NCBI GenBank assembly: GCA_964019695.1
Contig: OZ026528.1
Span: 52,420,495-52,484,494 of the forward strand
Length of the DNA: 64,000 nucleotides
Direction: 5' to 3'
DNA from: Loripinus fragilis
Taxonomy: Eukaryota; Mollusca; Bivalvia; Lucinida; Lucinidae
Positions 1 through 11,287 of this stretch are shown piece after piece. Position 1 is the stretch's first letter. Each line of letters begins with the position of its first letter. The notes beneath the pieces are model-generated. The model ran no database searches. It was not told the DNA's origin and was given only the letters and a program-made list of their open reading frames with translations. A program made the position numbers and the translations under genes.

Positions 1-3
1 AAT

Positions 4-299
4 CATGAGCGGATCCAGAGGGGGGGACAGGGGGTCCGGACCCCCCCCCCCTGGAAAATCACAAAAATATAGTTTTTTTTTATCAATACTGGTCCAGATC
101 CCGTAGAAAATCTCAAAGCTAAACATGTACCAAGCCAGCATTACATGACGGGCCAGCATCGGTCTGCCAGCGAAACGCCATTTAAAATGACGTTTCGCTA
201 GCGGGCCAATAATTAGTGGTATTTGGATCCTCTCGCCCTTATCAAGTAAAAAAAGTTGAGTTGGACCCCCTCTGACATAACTTTCTGGATCCGTGCATG
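4..299. mobile_element. MITE, GGATCC-ended family, copy 1
   Basis: About 296 bp, bounded by inverted ends (CATGAGCGGATCCAG and CTGGATCCGTGCATG). A G-run and a C-run lie near the left end and an internal foldback near 150-215 contains GCGAAACGCCATTT and its complement. Two further full copies lie at 11826-12093 and 57470-57746. It sits exactly at the truncated edge of the TIR element that follows, so it probably inserted into that element. No open frame; non-autonomous. Confidence 0.75.
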
Positions 300-1388
300 C
301 TAATCAGGGCCCATAGAGTATGTTTCCATGATAAAATTATCTGAAGAGCAATTCAAAATATGCACCTAACGTGAAATGCATATGCATTTTCAGTATATAA
401 AATGCTGGTTGGATAAGGGGTTTAATTAATTAGATAAGATTAAAAAAAAGTCCAGATATTTTTGTGATTTATAACTCTGGGATTTGAATTTGAGTATTAC
501 TTCAAGGAATAAAATCTCGAAGTGAGAAGATGTGACTAGTTCGAACATTGAAATTTGAATGAATGAATGTTCTACAAAATGTATTTTACTGAAAACGAAT
601 GGCAAATGTGCTGACCAGGCCGAGTGGAAGAAAGCGCATTCTGATCAGTACCTTTGCTGCTCGCATGCAACGACTTCATTTTTGCTTATGACGCAGATTT
701 TATGTGTTGCTGGCCGTAGAGTGCCTTTGAATGATTAAACTGAATAAAACCATAATAAGCGTTTTATTCTACGCTGATACAATAAAAGCATCTTTTTATT
801 TTCAATTAAAGTGCTACTTTTCGAATTATAAAAGTGTACTATAAAAAAGTGGTTGCAATATTCTGTGATTTAAACTTTATGAAAACTGCAGAACTTAGAA
901 ATCGACATTAAAATATACACAAAGGTATCACGCTGTTTCATACCTTGGGACCATGTTCAACTAAAACACTAGCCTCTTCGCATCACGATTTGTGATCACA
1001 TGACTTTGAAACATAGTTCAAATGGAATGCAAAAATGAACATGGATAGCCGTTTGAATCCATGCACATAATTACACGACAATTGCACAGTCAGCGTACCG
1101 ACTCCTTGCGACTTCCGCAAGGTCATCGTACGGGCATCGTGCGATTTATATAGGGAGGTCATGAAGATAACACGATGATTGTACGATAACCTTGCGGTTG
1201 TCGTACGATATCCGCAAGGTCTCTGTAAACTTTTGTTCTAGTTTGTCGCCGAAAGAAATCGTAAGGTGATCGTAAGCAATGTAAACACATACGTCGTAGC
1301 TTTTAGCCGCCTACGGTGCCGAAAAAATCGTAGAGAAAATCGTAGAAAAATAAATCGTACGACGACCGTAGCAAATGTAACCTAGGCA
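300..1388 (-). mobile_element. Partial inverted copy of the 43.1-44.4 kb TIR element
   Basis: Read on the minus strand, 1388 down to about 1095 matches 43127-43395, and about 760 down to 300 matches 43397-43870. The end motif GCAAATGTAACC(T)AGGCA at 1371-1388 is the terminal repeat of that element. About 330 bp (roughly 761-1090) is absent from the other copy, so it is an insertion here or a deletion there. The other end lies beyond the MITE at 4-299, outside the window. The stretch 1081-1388 is dense in CGTACGAT-like words. No coding frame is convincing. Confidence 0.75.
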
Positions 1389-1499
1389 ATATAAACTCAA
1401 AATGAAGTTTATTCCGTTAAACTTTCCTGGGATTTGTTGGGTACTTACGCTTTATTGGCAACCAACAAGAATCCATTTGTAAGAGAGTCCGTCTTTCCG

Positions 1500-2395
1500 T
1501 CTGTCCATCCATCCGCAATACTTTTAGGGTGCCTAGTTTTTGTAATCTGTTACTCCAAAAGTTTTCATTCATTTTTATTAAAACTTTGCATAGTGATTGT
1601 TCACATATAGAAGATGTGCACCTTCTATTTTGTGCATAATTCATGAATATCAAGTTTCTTATTTTTGAGGGGCGTTGCTCTTAGACATATTTTCTGTCCA
1701 GAATGCTAAGATGGTGTCTGGTCTGTGTAATCTGTAACTCAAACACTTTTCATTCCTTTATATTCAAACTTTGCATAATGATTGTTCACACATTGAAGAT
1801 GTGCATCTCTTATTTTGTGTTCATTTGAAAAATATTTTCTCAATTTTTGACGGGTGTTGAACTTAGAATTTTTTTCACTCCGAAATGGCTTTGGGTGTAT
1901 AGTGTGTGTAATCTGTAACTCCAACAGTTTTCGTTCCTATATATGAAAACTTTGCATGATGATACGATTGAACATGTGCATCTCTGATTTGGAGCACATT
2001 CCCCAAATATTTTGTTTCGTGTTTTGGGGTCTTGAACTTAGGTATTTTTTACGTTCAAAATGCTTAGATGGTGTCTAGTTTGTGTAATCTGTAACTCCCA
2101 CAGTTTTCATATCTTTATTATTCAAACTTTGCATAATGATTGATCATTCATGCATTGAACATGTGTACCTCCTATTTTGTGCACATTTGAAAAATATTTT
2201 CCGTTGAACTTGGACATTTTTCCATCCGAAATGGTTTGGGTGTCTCGTTTATGTAATCTGTAACTCCAGCAGCTTTCATTCTTTTATATTCAAACTTTGC
2301 ATTATGGTTGTTCCCACGTTGAACATGTGCAGCCTATATTTTGTGCACGTTTGATAGTATATTTGGGAGTTTTGAACTTAGACATTATTATGTAC
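1500..2395. repeat. Tandem repeat, about 5 units of 170-185 bp
   Basis: The anchor TGTAATCTGT(A/T)ACTCC recurs at about 1541, 1726, 1907, 2083 and 2252 (spacings 185, 181, 176, 169). Each unit continues with TTTTCATTC, CAAACTTTGCAT and a segment like GATGTGCACCTCC. The units are diverged, so the array is old. Short open frames on both strands are fragments of the repeat. Confidence 0.85.
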
Positions 2396-2404
2396 TCTCA
2401 TGTT

Positions 2405-2770
2405 TTTCTTCATACGTAGGCTTGGACCCAGCATCTACTGTCTACCCCCAAAATATAACGGGAATATCAGCCAGACCCCAAAAAATATTTTTAATTTTGG
2501 GCTACCCAAAATAATATCCCCATCCTGCACATTGACTTTAAGAAAACCCCAGAAATCCCTGAAATGTATAGAAATGACCTCTAAAACCAGTCCAATTTCG
2601 TTATGATATATCCACAAAATCTTCATACCCCCAAAAATAATGATATTTCTGAAACCCCCCAAAAATATTAAAATTCAAGATTTTGAACCTCCAAAAATGG
2701 TCAACCCTACGTATATATATGAAAATCTCAGCCCCCCCCTCCCCCCCCCCCCACACACACACATTCTTGG
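2405..2770. mobile_element. Foldback element with CATACGTAGG ends plus poly-C tail
   Basis: The left end (TTCATACGTAGGCTTGGACC) and the right end near 2700-2723 (GGTCAACCCTACGTATATA) are inverted repeats. The body is rich in CCCCAAAA and GGGGTTTT-type words. It ends in long C-runs and CA repeats at 2734-2762. A shorter copy lies at 11101-11287 and a decayed one near 12145-12300. Confidence 0.65.
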
Positions 2771-3098
2771 GGCATCAGGGTGTGAAAAGCGGACGTTACA
2801 AAAAATAAGATTAAGAAAATGGCACCAATTACAATTAAAGTATAATAGTGAGCGTGCATCAAAGTGGTCTTAAATCATCATTGCCGACCCCTGTGAGCTG
2901 AGAAGAAACAGAAAACATAATATAAAATTATGCTGTTTCGAATCAAACATGATTTCGTGTTAACCCGTAGTAATGTTGTAGATGCGCAACCTGATTTGTT
3001 GAGTCTTCTCTCGATATAGAATCATAGGTCTAGATTAGCAAACAATTCCAGCGTAATAGTGAGAATGTTTTCTTGTCCATCAGTTTTAATATTTGCTT

Positions 3099-3222
3099 TG
3101 AGTACTCAAAAGATGAGACAGTTCCATTTTGATTATCCACAACATATGCCTTGGTAGAGATTTAAACATATGTTTTGATGCTTTAAAGAACCGTCTTATT
3201 GAGACAATTCTTTGAGTACCCA
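3099..3222. repeat. Palindromic foldback repeat (GGGTACTCAAA arms)
   Basis: The arm GAGTACTCAAAAGATGAGAC at 3099 pairs with the complement of the segment ending TTTGAGTACCC near 3222. A related half-element occurs at about 34610-34675 with the same TCTCATTGAGAC core. Confidence 0.55.
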
Positions 3223-3503
3223 CAACTATGTTTTGGTTGAGAAATAGAAACTGTCCACCGCCACCGCCGATGGGCCGAAATATGTGTTAATGCATTGATG
3301 GTGAGGGTTCAAAAAGCTGCTACATGCATTTTTTAAAAAAAAAGCTAATGCTTGTAAAAAATAAACTTGGCTTCACTAGAAAAATATGACCTCAAAATGC
3401 ATTAGAATCGCTTTTACGGACATTTTGAAGTAGAAATATTTCTTTAGGGAGGCCCTATCCCCCAACGAGAGGGGTCGTTTCTCTCGTGCTCCCCCTCCCA
3501 CCC

Positions 3504-3505
<2 letters not shown>

Positions 3506-3545
<40 letters not shown>
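3506..3545. repeat. (AC)20 microsatellite
   Basis: An uninterrupted AC dinucleotide run preceded by C-rich sequence. Low-complexity open frames crossing it on both strands are artefacts. Confidence 0.97.
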
Positions 3546-3549
<4 letters not shown>

Positions 3550-3769
3550 CTTTGACACTCGAAAGACGCATACTACATTTCAAGATCGTACCACTTTTCA
3601 AAAGTCGACAACGACCCTTGAGTCAGTTAGCAGCCTATATTGATGAAAGTATAGGCAGCATTATACCTCCATGAAATGACATTTTCTTGATAAAAGTTTT
3701 ATTGAGGATTTTCATTACCTTGAAGTGAGCATTGAAATAACGCAATGATGGTTGCACCCCGTTGTTGTA

Positions 3770-4640
3770 TTTACTGGTGCAGACTCGCCAGAGCCTTCGC
3801 TGCTCGTATAAATAGGACACAAGTCGTCATTTGAGCCAACGCAAAAAAATTTGGTACAGTGACGAAGGCTCAGTTGTGCCTGTGCGAATGTGCAGACTCA
3901 CCAGAGCATTCGCTGAAGTCATATATGACAGCGAAAGCGCATTTCGGGCCAGCAAGAGAGTTTGGTACTTATTAGATTGTCGACTGACAAAAGGCTCAGG
4001 TGAACCTGTGCAGCCTTGTGAATATTCACCAGAGCCCTAACTCGCTGCTCGCATAAATGACACACACACCGCCGATCGAGCATGCACATGGGATTCTGAT
4101 ACTGTTACGAAGGCTCAAGCGAGCCTGTGCAAATGTGCAGACTCACCAGAACCTTTGCTTCTGGAACACAGATTTCCATTTGAGCCACCACATGATATTT
4201 TGGAACTGTGATGAATCATTAGGTGAGCCTGTTCTTTAGAGCATTTTCTGCTTGCAAAAATGACACCGAAATCGCCATTTGAGAGAGCACGAGATTTTGA
4301 CACTTATCGCATTGTGAAGTGACTACGGCTTTGGCGAGTCTGCATATTTGCGCTGACAGTTTCGTCTGAGCCTTCGCAACAGTATTAAAATGTCGCGTGT
4401 TTGATCAAATGGTGATTGGGTTGTCGCTAATACGAGCAGCGAATGCATGACGAGTCTGCACATTTGCCTGAGACACTCAACAATGCGACTGCGAAGGCGA
4501 GTCTGCACATGTTTGCATGGAGTTCGTCACTGGACAATGCGTTAAGTACCAAAAGGTCGTGTTGACTCAAATGGTGATATGGTTCACATTTATGCTAGAA
4601 ACGAAGGCTCCGTGAAGTCTGCACATTGTACAGTCAACAG
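3770..4640. repeat. Cluster of decayed GCTC..TGCACA palindromes
   Basis: Words such as AGGCTCAGGTGAGCCTGTGC, TGCAGACTCACCAGAGCC and GCTGCTCGCA recur in both orientations across about 870 bp. They are related to the intact 66-bp palindromes at 8164-8229 and 47966-48031, so this is a field of degenerate copies of one foldback MITE family. Small open frames here (for example 3831-4040) are repeat translations. Confidence 0.7.
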
Positions 4641-5440
4641 GTTTAGATTTTATTTACCTTTTGGCAGGGTGCATTAAATGGGAAAATGTATTAAATTGTA
4701 AAAATTAAATATAAAATCACAGCTGGGATATTAATAATCAAAACTTAGAACAAATATTAATGCAATTGGACAAGTCTGAGAGGTTCAAACACAAGTATGT
4801 AGTGCGTAAGACGACTTAAAATCATATCGCTAAACGACCGCTAACTTTTTTAAAAAGCCAATTCTTGTATATGTATCAACTGGTTCCCTGCTCACGTGGT
4901 CGCTAATTATATAAATTTATTATTGCGCGATAATAATTTACATATATTTATGATTGTTTTTTTGAAATCGAGCAGATAAATCTCAATTACTGTAGATCTA
5001 GACCTATTTTTAAAAAGACAAAAACAACAACGACAATAAAAAAACACGAAACAAGTTGGAACTATTTTTACGCGGAAGCTTCTTGATAGGTGTTGTTAGG
5101 ATCGTATTAATCCCTTATCATGCGGCTTGGTAATGCCCTGTTTTGAATACAATGTAGATCCATATCAGCCGGCTTCTCAGAAAGTAACTGATCCATAATC
5201 AACTGTTTACCTCTCTGCCTCTAAATCAACCATTTAACCTGATACTTTGCAACACATATGCTGAAAAATTGGGATTAATGGTAACATATTGATGTGTTCA
5301 ACAGTGCAAGAGCAAATTACGACGTGTGGTCAAAACGCTATTGTTAAAATTGGGGAACGGACTAACATCCGTCCCCAAAAATCGATCGACAATTATTTTC
5401 ATTTGCCCTTCTATATAATTGTGCAATTAAAATCCAGTTG
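4641..5440. other. No gene seen, AT-rich
   Basis: AT-rich sequence without a convincing exon, RNA gene or clear repeat. The open frame at 5289-5522 runs into duplicated non-coding sequence at its end and has no recognisable motif. Confidence 0.5.
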
Positions 5441-5694
5441 CAGTTATCAACCCTTGCAAGAATTGGTTGACAAAATGTATATACAATTACTTTCTTATAA
5501 TGCATGTGATAGCTCTATTTGACTATCATACTCTCAAGAAAAGTACAAAATTTGAAACCTGTGCGGAACTGTACACTCAGGTTTCATACTTTGTACTTTT
5601 CATCTTAAAGAAATGACTTCGCTCGTACGTTGTAGGTACCATTGCTATATTGACTAATCCATATGGACCAGTTCGCAATATTTTGGTACTTATC

Positions 5695-6235
5695 GCATAT
5701 GTGCTAAGCCTTTTTAAATGCCTATTTTTATCCAGCAGGGCTAGATGTCTAATATTGGACCAGAGTCTGCCTCTACTTCTATACTTTGTGTATGTGAGAA
5801 GTGAAGGCTCTGGTGAGACTGTTCATTCATGCTTAATCTTTTCCATGCCTATACAAATACACCGGGGCTAGAGGTCTAATATTGAGCCTGAGTCTCCTCT
5901 TCTTCTATAATTTTAACAGCGACATATGATTTCCAACAATGTGGCATTTTGACAAGTGTATACTCAGACGAGCCCCTGCAGCCTACTTGTATGCTTAGAA
6001 ACTCCAAACGATGATCAGCCAGAGTCTTAACACTCACGAGAATTTCAAGCGACTAGCAAAGACTCTGATCAGACTGCGCGTATGCGCAGGCTTATCTGAG
6101 GCTTTGCTGGTCGCACATACCCCAGTGTTGGTAATCTCATGTCGCGGCTCATTTGTGTATGCGAGAAGTGAAGGCTCTGGCGAGACTACGAATATGCGCA
6201 GTCTCGTCTGAGCCTTTACTGCTCGCCGATTTGTG
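5695..6235. repeat. About two copies of a 130-bp tandem unit, split by a MITE
   Basis: Units contain CTACTTCTATACTTTGTGTA and GAGAAGTGAAGGCTCTGG(T/C)GAGACT. The second unit is interrupted by the MITE at 5921-6150. Copy B has at least four units in the equivalent place (45476-46000). Confidence 0.7.
5921..6150. mobile_element. MITE with CGACAT / TTCCAACAATGTGG ends, copy 1
   Basis: Present in copy A and absent from the equivalent point of copy B (near 45955), so it inserted after the duplication. Its ends (GCGACATATGATTTCC and GGTAATCTCATGTCGC) are inverted repeats. An inverted copy lies at 9338-9561, so the two copies flank TRIM-like gene A. Confidence 0.7.
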
Positions 6236-6268
6236 AAGTACAAAAATATCTTGAGCTGGGCTAATTTC

Positions 6269-7996
6269 TTACTTCAATGTGAACACCAGGATGTCATTAC
6301 GATCTAAGCATGTTACCACAAGAGTTCCATCACTACGACGGAAGCTGGTTGTTAATGGCTGATATAGACCATCTTTTTCCGTCAAGAACTCACGTACTTC
6401 TTTGCCATCTTTTGTTATCAAAAATACTTTATGGCTATACCAGTCACACACTAACAGGTTTTCATTTTCATCGACACTTATTCCTTGGCAACGTTTAAAT
6501 GAAGGGTTAGATAAAGAATATAGAACATTGCCATTGCTTTCAAGACAATATACTGTTGATGTACTTGATTTGTCATCTACATCAGACACAAATATCTTTT
6601 CATCATTCCACACATCAATATAATAGGGCTGTTTAAACAGTAGTTTACCATCCTCGCAACTGTATGGGCCGATCATAAGCTTCTGTTTCCCAGTAAGGTC
6701 ATAAATTCCGATCTTGCATTCTTCTGAATCTGCCAATGATATATAAATACTTTCACGCGAAACAGTCACACCACAGCATTTCATCCCAAGATCTACCTTA
6801 TGACCTAAAGCAAGTGAAGGCGTTACTTGAATGAACTGTGAGTATTTGTTGTGCGGGAAAGTTACTATCACTTGTTGTTGATTTACTGGAGCTACATCCC
6901 AAGGCTCTGCAGGCACGTCAATACTTTCCTTCATTTGCAAGCGTTTATCTAGAAGCTTTAATTTGTAATTGCTACGATCACAAAGAATCAGTTCCCCTGA
7001 TGAAAGGAAAGTAGATCCAAAAATCCAGGTATCTTTGGCATCAGATTGTAATTTGACATTGATTTTATTTCCTGCTGTTATACACATTTCATCGAAGCCT
7101 TTCAGTTGTGGTGTTCTGGTAGTATGAAATTTAACTGTTCCAAGATCTTGATTACCTGCAAAACTTATAGCTGGATTACATTCAAAAGAAATATGAGGCT
7201 GGTATACTTCTGTGGAGATTTCTTCTGTGATTGTTGTCAAAGACGTCACTGCTTGTGATAGTTGTATATTACGCATAAATATACTTCGGATGTCAGCTCG
7301 TTCTATTGCCAGCTGAAGGTTCCTATTGTCATCATCTAAACGGTTCATTGCAGATTTACAGATATTCACTTGTTGGACTATAGGTTCCTGTTCTTGGGTT
7401 TCCAAGATGCTGATGTCTGAAAGACTTTTGGCTTCCATGCTGTCGAGTTGTGCAATAAGCTCTTCTCGAAACTGTTTTACTCTATCTCGACAGTTTTCAG
7501 CTCCCAAAGACAGAGTTCTGAGGTCATGTTCTCTGCTCTCCTGTAGTGTTGAAATGTTTTTATTCAGCGCATTAAAGTTATCAATGGTTGTCTTAGTATT
7601 GTCGACATTAAAGCTTAGGATTTCTTCATCAATATCACTGGTTTTACATCTTCTGTGGTGAAGAGTTCTACAGTTCACACAAACAAGGCTACAATGTTCT
7701 TTACAATATATTGATACCTCATGTTTCATACAGGAACACAGAACTGTATTTAAAACTTGCATCTTTCCTGCTGATCTTTTTGGTGGCATCAATTCTCCAG
7801 ATAGCAGCTTATGTGAACGTGTCAATTTTAGTTTCCCATGTGCAGTTTTACACCCCTCACATAAATACTCAGCACATTCGTGACAGTAGGCTGCTGCTTT
7901 CTTTGAGATATGGTCATAGTCACATGGGTCACATGCGATGGTAAAACTTTCTTCCGAAGAAACGTGACCTCCTTTAGCACCATCAATTGAGTCCAT
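6269..7996 (-). CDS. TRIM-like B-box/NHL-like protein, paralogue A
   Basis: A 575-codon uninterrupted frame. Seen: a first B-box with the full ligand set C22, C25, C38, C41, C46, C49, H53, H62; a second B-box with C89, H92, C98, H101, C106, C109, H113, C117; a heptad-like helical stretch at about 130-260; and a C-terminal half (about 320-575) of repeated short blades such as GELILCDRSNYKLKLLD, ENLLVCDWYSHKVFLI and DGTLVVTC, as in NHL-type propellers. There is no RING finger, so direct E3 ligase activity is not expected. Known for the class: cytoplasmic oligomeric adaptors, often tied to ubiquitin signalling or innate immunity. The start is the first Met, matched exactly in paralogue B (46073-47794), and lies 18 bp inside an exon opened by a conserved splice acceptor. 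The coding region is a single exon. Binding partner unknown. Confidence 0.9.
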   Translation of the reverse strand: MDSIDGAKGGHVSSEESFTIACDPCDYDHISKKAAAYCHECAEYLCEGCKTAHGKLKLTRSHKLLSGELMPPKRSAGKMQVLNTVLCSCMKHEVSIYCKEHCSLVCVNCRTLHHRRCKTSDIDEEILSFNVDNTKTTIDNFNALNKNISTLQESREHDLRTLSLGAENCRDRVKQFREELIAQLDSMEAKSLSDISILETQEQEPIVQQVNICKSAMNRLDDDNRNLQLAIERADIRSIFMRNIQLSQAVTSLTTITEEISTEVYQPHISFECNPAISFAGNQDLGTVKFHTTRTPQLKGFDEMCITAGNKINVKLQSDAKDTWIFGSTFLSSGELILCDRSNYKLKLLDKRLQMKESIDVPAEPWDVAPVNQQQVIVTFPHNKYSQFIQVTPSLALGHKVDLGMKCCGVTVSRESIYISLADSEECKIGIYDLTGKQKLMIGPYSCEDGKLLFKQPYYIDVWNDEKIFVSDVDDKSSTSTVYCLESNGNVLYSLSNPSFKRCQGISVDENENLLVCDWYSHKVFLITKDGKEVREFLTEKDGLYQPLTTSFRRSDGTLVVTCLDRNDILVFTLK

Positions 7997-8013
7997 GTCT
8001 CTGTATCAGTGCC

Positions 8014-8035
8014 TCTGAAATTACAGAACTAAGTT
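8014..8035 (-). other. Splice acceptor of a 5'-UTR intron, gene A
   Basis: On the minus strand, TTCTGTAATTTCAG precedes AGGCACTGATACAGAGAC and then the start codon. The acceptor AG is at 8015-8016 and the exon begins at 8014. The same acceptor is conserved in paralogue B (exon from 47812). The upstream non-coding exon could not be located. Confidence 0.55.
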
Positions 8036-8163
8036 TATAAAACAAGCATTTGCCAATGTTTCATGTCCATATTTGGTATTCCACAATATATGAATAAAGA
8101 AAGACAAGAGCCTTAAAATTGAAAAATAAGCCAATACATGAGATTTTGGTATGTATTGTATAG

Positions 8164-8229
8164 GCGAGCAGCGATAGCTCAGACGAGCCTGTGCATATGC
8201 ACAGTCTCGCCAGAGTCTATGCTGCTCGC
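8164..8229. repeat. 66-bp near-perfect palindrome (GCGAGCAGC arms)
   Basis: Runs from GCGAGCAGCGATAGCTC to the matching arm ending GCTGCTCGC, with GTGCATATGCAC at the centre. It is present at the same place in copy B (47966-48031), so it predates the duplication. It lies in the presumed 5' intron of gene A. Confidence 0.85.
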
Positions 8230-9119
8230 AAACACAAAGTGTGGAAGCAGATAAAGTGTCGAATTCAACTTAAGACTTCTATGGCTAGCTACACATGCAA
8301 GTTTAAAGAGTAATTTTACGCATGTGCCTTAACATGCTTTGCAAACGGTCCTTTGGAAAACATGGGATTCTAAAGTGGTTAGCTGGTGCGTCTTAAAATG
8401 GAAGAGGTGTCATGGCATCGACGGGTTTGCACCGTTAAAAAAGTTAACTTTAGTTATATTTTTAGTTATGGTGGTCATTCGAATATGCATATATAGTACA
8501 GAATATTATGGGGAACATTTGTGTGAAATTATATGAATTCTGATCAGCGGTTAAGGGAGAGATGCTGGTTTAAGATGTTTCTATTGTAGCGTTGGTGGCC
8601 ATTTTGTTCAGCAGTACGAACTCATTTGTGCAATTTTGGTGGAGAGTCTAATGGAGAACATTTATGTAAACTTTTCTTTTGAAATTCTGACGAGTGGTTA
8701 AGGAGATATCATTTATAGAAAAAGTGTACAGACAATGGAAGACGCACGACGGACGTTGACTGATCACAATAAAACATTCACATAATGAGTATGGCGTACT
8801 GGCAGAGCCTAATATTAGTATCTCACCTCAGATGAGCTAAAACTTGTAGTACAAATATGTTTAAAAAATAGTAAGTGAGTATGATCAGGAAATACCACAA
8901 TCACAAACCGATACTTGTGCCGATAATCTGATGCACTGACAGACAGAGCCTAATACTATTAGCTCACCCAAGTAGCTGGTGAGGGACAGAGCTAAGTGAG
9001 TAATTTATCCTGCACTATTACTTATAATAGTATACCTTTTCACAAATTTAGTGGCAGCAGAATTGCTACTGATCCTGGTGTAACATTACAATTGCTTTAA
9101 AGCTATTTTATTCAATTGT

Positions 9120-9130
9120 AACGATCCAGA
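9120..9130. other. Empty SINE site in copy A
   Basis: AACGATCCAGA matches the target-site duplication (AAYGATTCAGA) that brackets a SINE-2 in copies B (48889-49200) and C (15124-15432). Here the two flanks are joined with no SINE. Confidence 0.8.
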
Positions 9131-9337
9131 AAACAGCAACAACAATAACGGGTAGAAATATTTAGGATTTATCACTGGAAAATGTTTTACCTCATATTGT
9201 TTTGGTTTGATTATAAGTGTTAGTTTATATAAAAAATAGTAGCAGCTCAACTGCCACTTTTTTAGGTGTTAACTTACACATACATTTACAGTGCAGGTGA
9301 TCTGGACTTATTCATCCGATAGGCTAGTAAATATTTG

Positions 9338-9561
9338 AGCCGCGACATGAGCTTTCCAACAATGTGGTATGTGCGACCAGCAAAGGCTCGGACCAGCCTG
9401 CGCATACGGGCAGTCTGATCAGAGCCTTTGTTATTCGTTTGACTATTCTATGAATATTAACCTATTGCCCGAACATCATTTGGAGCTTCTAAGCTTAAAA
9501 GGAGGCTGCAAAGGCTAGTCTGAATTTACGCTTGTCAAAATGCCACATTGTTGGAAATCAC
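9338..9561. mobile_element. MITE with TTCCAACAATGTGG ends, copy 2 (inverted)
   Basis: Reverse complement of the element at 5921-6150. The left end has GCCGCGACATGAGC and CTTTCCAACAATGTGG; the right end has GCCACATTGTTGGAAATC. It contains a GCTCGGACCAGCCTGCGCAT half-palindrome. Confidence 0.65.
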
Positions 9562-9892
9562 TTAAGCCTGTCTCACACAGAACACGGCTCGGCACATGGT
9601 TCCAATACGGTATACTCGGTTATACACGGGTTGACTTGTACGAGTATTGAGCTCCAACCGTGCCTGGGGATGAGTTGGTACGATTTAGAATCGAATGTAG
9701 CTCGAGTATGTACGAATAAAACACGGATATACTCGATCAAGCAAGGTTTGTCACGCTTTGAACATGATTTGCAAAAAGATTTTCATACGATTGTTTTACG
9801 GTTCCGAGTACGGTCTAGTGCGGTCTGTTACGCCCTAGTACGATTAAACACGACTTTTATAGTGCGACCTAGACTGGTTCTCTCCCTTTAAT
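9555..9892. mobile_element. Word-rich element, TACGA/CACGG motif family
   Basis: Begins AAGCCTGTCTCACACAGAAC and is filled with short related words (TACGAGTA, ACACGG, GTACGATT, CGAGTACGG) on both strands. The 119-codon frame across it is an artefact of the absence of TAA and TGA in the words. Start and texture resemble the element at 52578-54125. The right end was not defined. Confidence 0.45.
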
Positions 9893-10084
9893 AGCTTGTC
9901 AGCATATTAAGACAGGTAACTACTATACGCCATTGCGTCTATTTATAGCATACACACTGACGTAGTATTGGAAAAATACGTGGTATTGGAAAATACCTGT
10001 GACGTCTTGAGTCCAGTGCATTTGCGATTTTAAAACAAGCATCCCATCACGAATTTAAAATGTCAAGGGGAAAACCTTCTGAGA

Positions 10085-10960
10085 CTTTCAGTTTGCCCCC
10101 AGCAAATTAAATCCGTGGCGGGGAAGAGGGCAATTATCTATTTCTAACACATGCGCGGATTCAGAGGGGGAGGATAGGCAGTCCGGACCCCCCCCCCCCC
10201 CCCCCTGAAAAATCACAAGTTCTATAGGTTCCAATAGAAATAAACACCCCCCCCCCCCGAAAATAAACAATCCGTGACGGGCAAGTGGGCAAATTACTTA
10301 TTTCTAACCCATGCGTGGATCCAGAGGGGGTTAGGTGGTCCGGACCCTACCCCCCCCCCCCTAAAATCACATGTTCCATGGGTTTCTATAGAAATAAGCA
10401 TCCCCCCCTCCCCCTTCCCCCCCCCCCCCCCCCCCCCGAAAATAAAAAAAGACAGTTACCCCGCATCTAGTCAGACGCAACGCGGCCTGGTACAACTATT
10501 TTCTGGAATTTCAAATGTTCGCAGGGGAAACACTTATGAGACTTTCAGTTTGCACCAACAAAACTCAATCCATGACAGGGAAATGGGCAATTACTTATTT
10601 CTAACAGATGTGCGGATCCAGAGGGGGATAGGTGGTCCGGCCCCCCCCCAAAAAAAAAATAATCACAAGTTCTTTAGGTTTCGTTGGAAATAAGCATTTG
10701 CCCCCCCCCCCACCCCCCCCTCATCCCCGAAAAAAACAAAACAAAAAAAAAACAGTAGTCAGACATGTTAACGACTGCGCCGGCCGAGACTTTCAGAAAA
10801 CTCAATCCCCGAAAAATCACAAGTTATATAGGTTTTGTTATATAAGTTAAATAAGGATTTGCCACCCCCACTCCCCCCCCCCCCAAAAAAAATAAAATAA
10901 ATAAATAAATAAAAAGTTGCACCCCCCCCCCCCCCCCCCCGGAAAATGTTCGACCATTTT
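10085..10960. repeat. Three or more tandem GGATCC/poly-C repeat units
   Basis: Units share GGGCAATTACTTATTTCTAA, then ATGCGTGGATCCAGAGGGGG, GGTCCGGACC, long C-runs, and AAATCACAAGTTCTATAGG. Unit starts lie near 10098, 10270 and 10566, with further partial sequence to 10960. C-runs reach about 20 bases. The 139- and 202-codon frames here are translations of homopolymers. Confidence 0.75.
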
Positions 10961-11100
10961 GAACCGTAAAAAATATAGTTGCAAAAAAAACAACAAAAAA
11001 CACCCTTATCAGAGTTTTTTCTGTTATTTGAGTCTGGACGCCCCCGGCCCCTGTTTCTATCTGCGAGGAGAGGGTGGAGGGGGTGGGGTACTATAATATT

Positions 11101-11287
11101 TTCATTCATACGTGGGCTCGCACCATTTTGGGGTTCAAAATTTTGAATTTCAATACCTTTGAGGGTTTTCAGAAAAATAATTATTTTTTGGGGTATGAAG
11201 ATTTTGTGGATATCTTTTGGAGTCATCACAAAACACCAAAAAATTAACCCCAAAAATGGTCCGGGCCTACGGATGTATGAAAATATC
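11101..11287. mobile_element. Foldback element with CATACGTGGG ends, copy 2
   Basis: Inverted ends TTCATACGTGGGCTCGCACC and GGTCCGGGCCTACGGATGTA; the body is of CAAAAAT/GGGGT words. It is related to 2405-2723. A GTTGG/CCAAC-rich stretch follows at 11410-11500. Confidence 0.6.

Larger units (their letters stand above)
5450..9330. repeat. Segmental duplication, copy A (with TRIM-like gene A)
   Basis: Collinear and in the same orientation as 44945-49380. Homology starts at AATTGGTTGACAAAATGTAT (about 5463 here, 44967 there), covers the TRIM-like gene and continues through its 5' flank to about 9330. Differences from copy B are an extra MITE (5921-6150), fewer 130-bp tandem units, an extra stretch of about 50 bp near 8873-8922, and no SINE at 9120. 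Part of the 5' flank is also present in copy C (from 13208). Confidence 0.9.

Noticed and set aside
9532..9891. 119-codon frame
   Set aside because: Lies wholly in the word-rich element and contains no domain; its openness follows from the repeated words.
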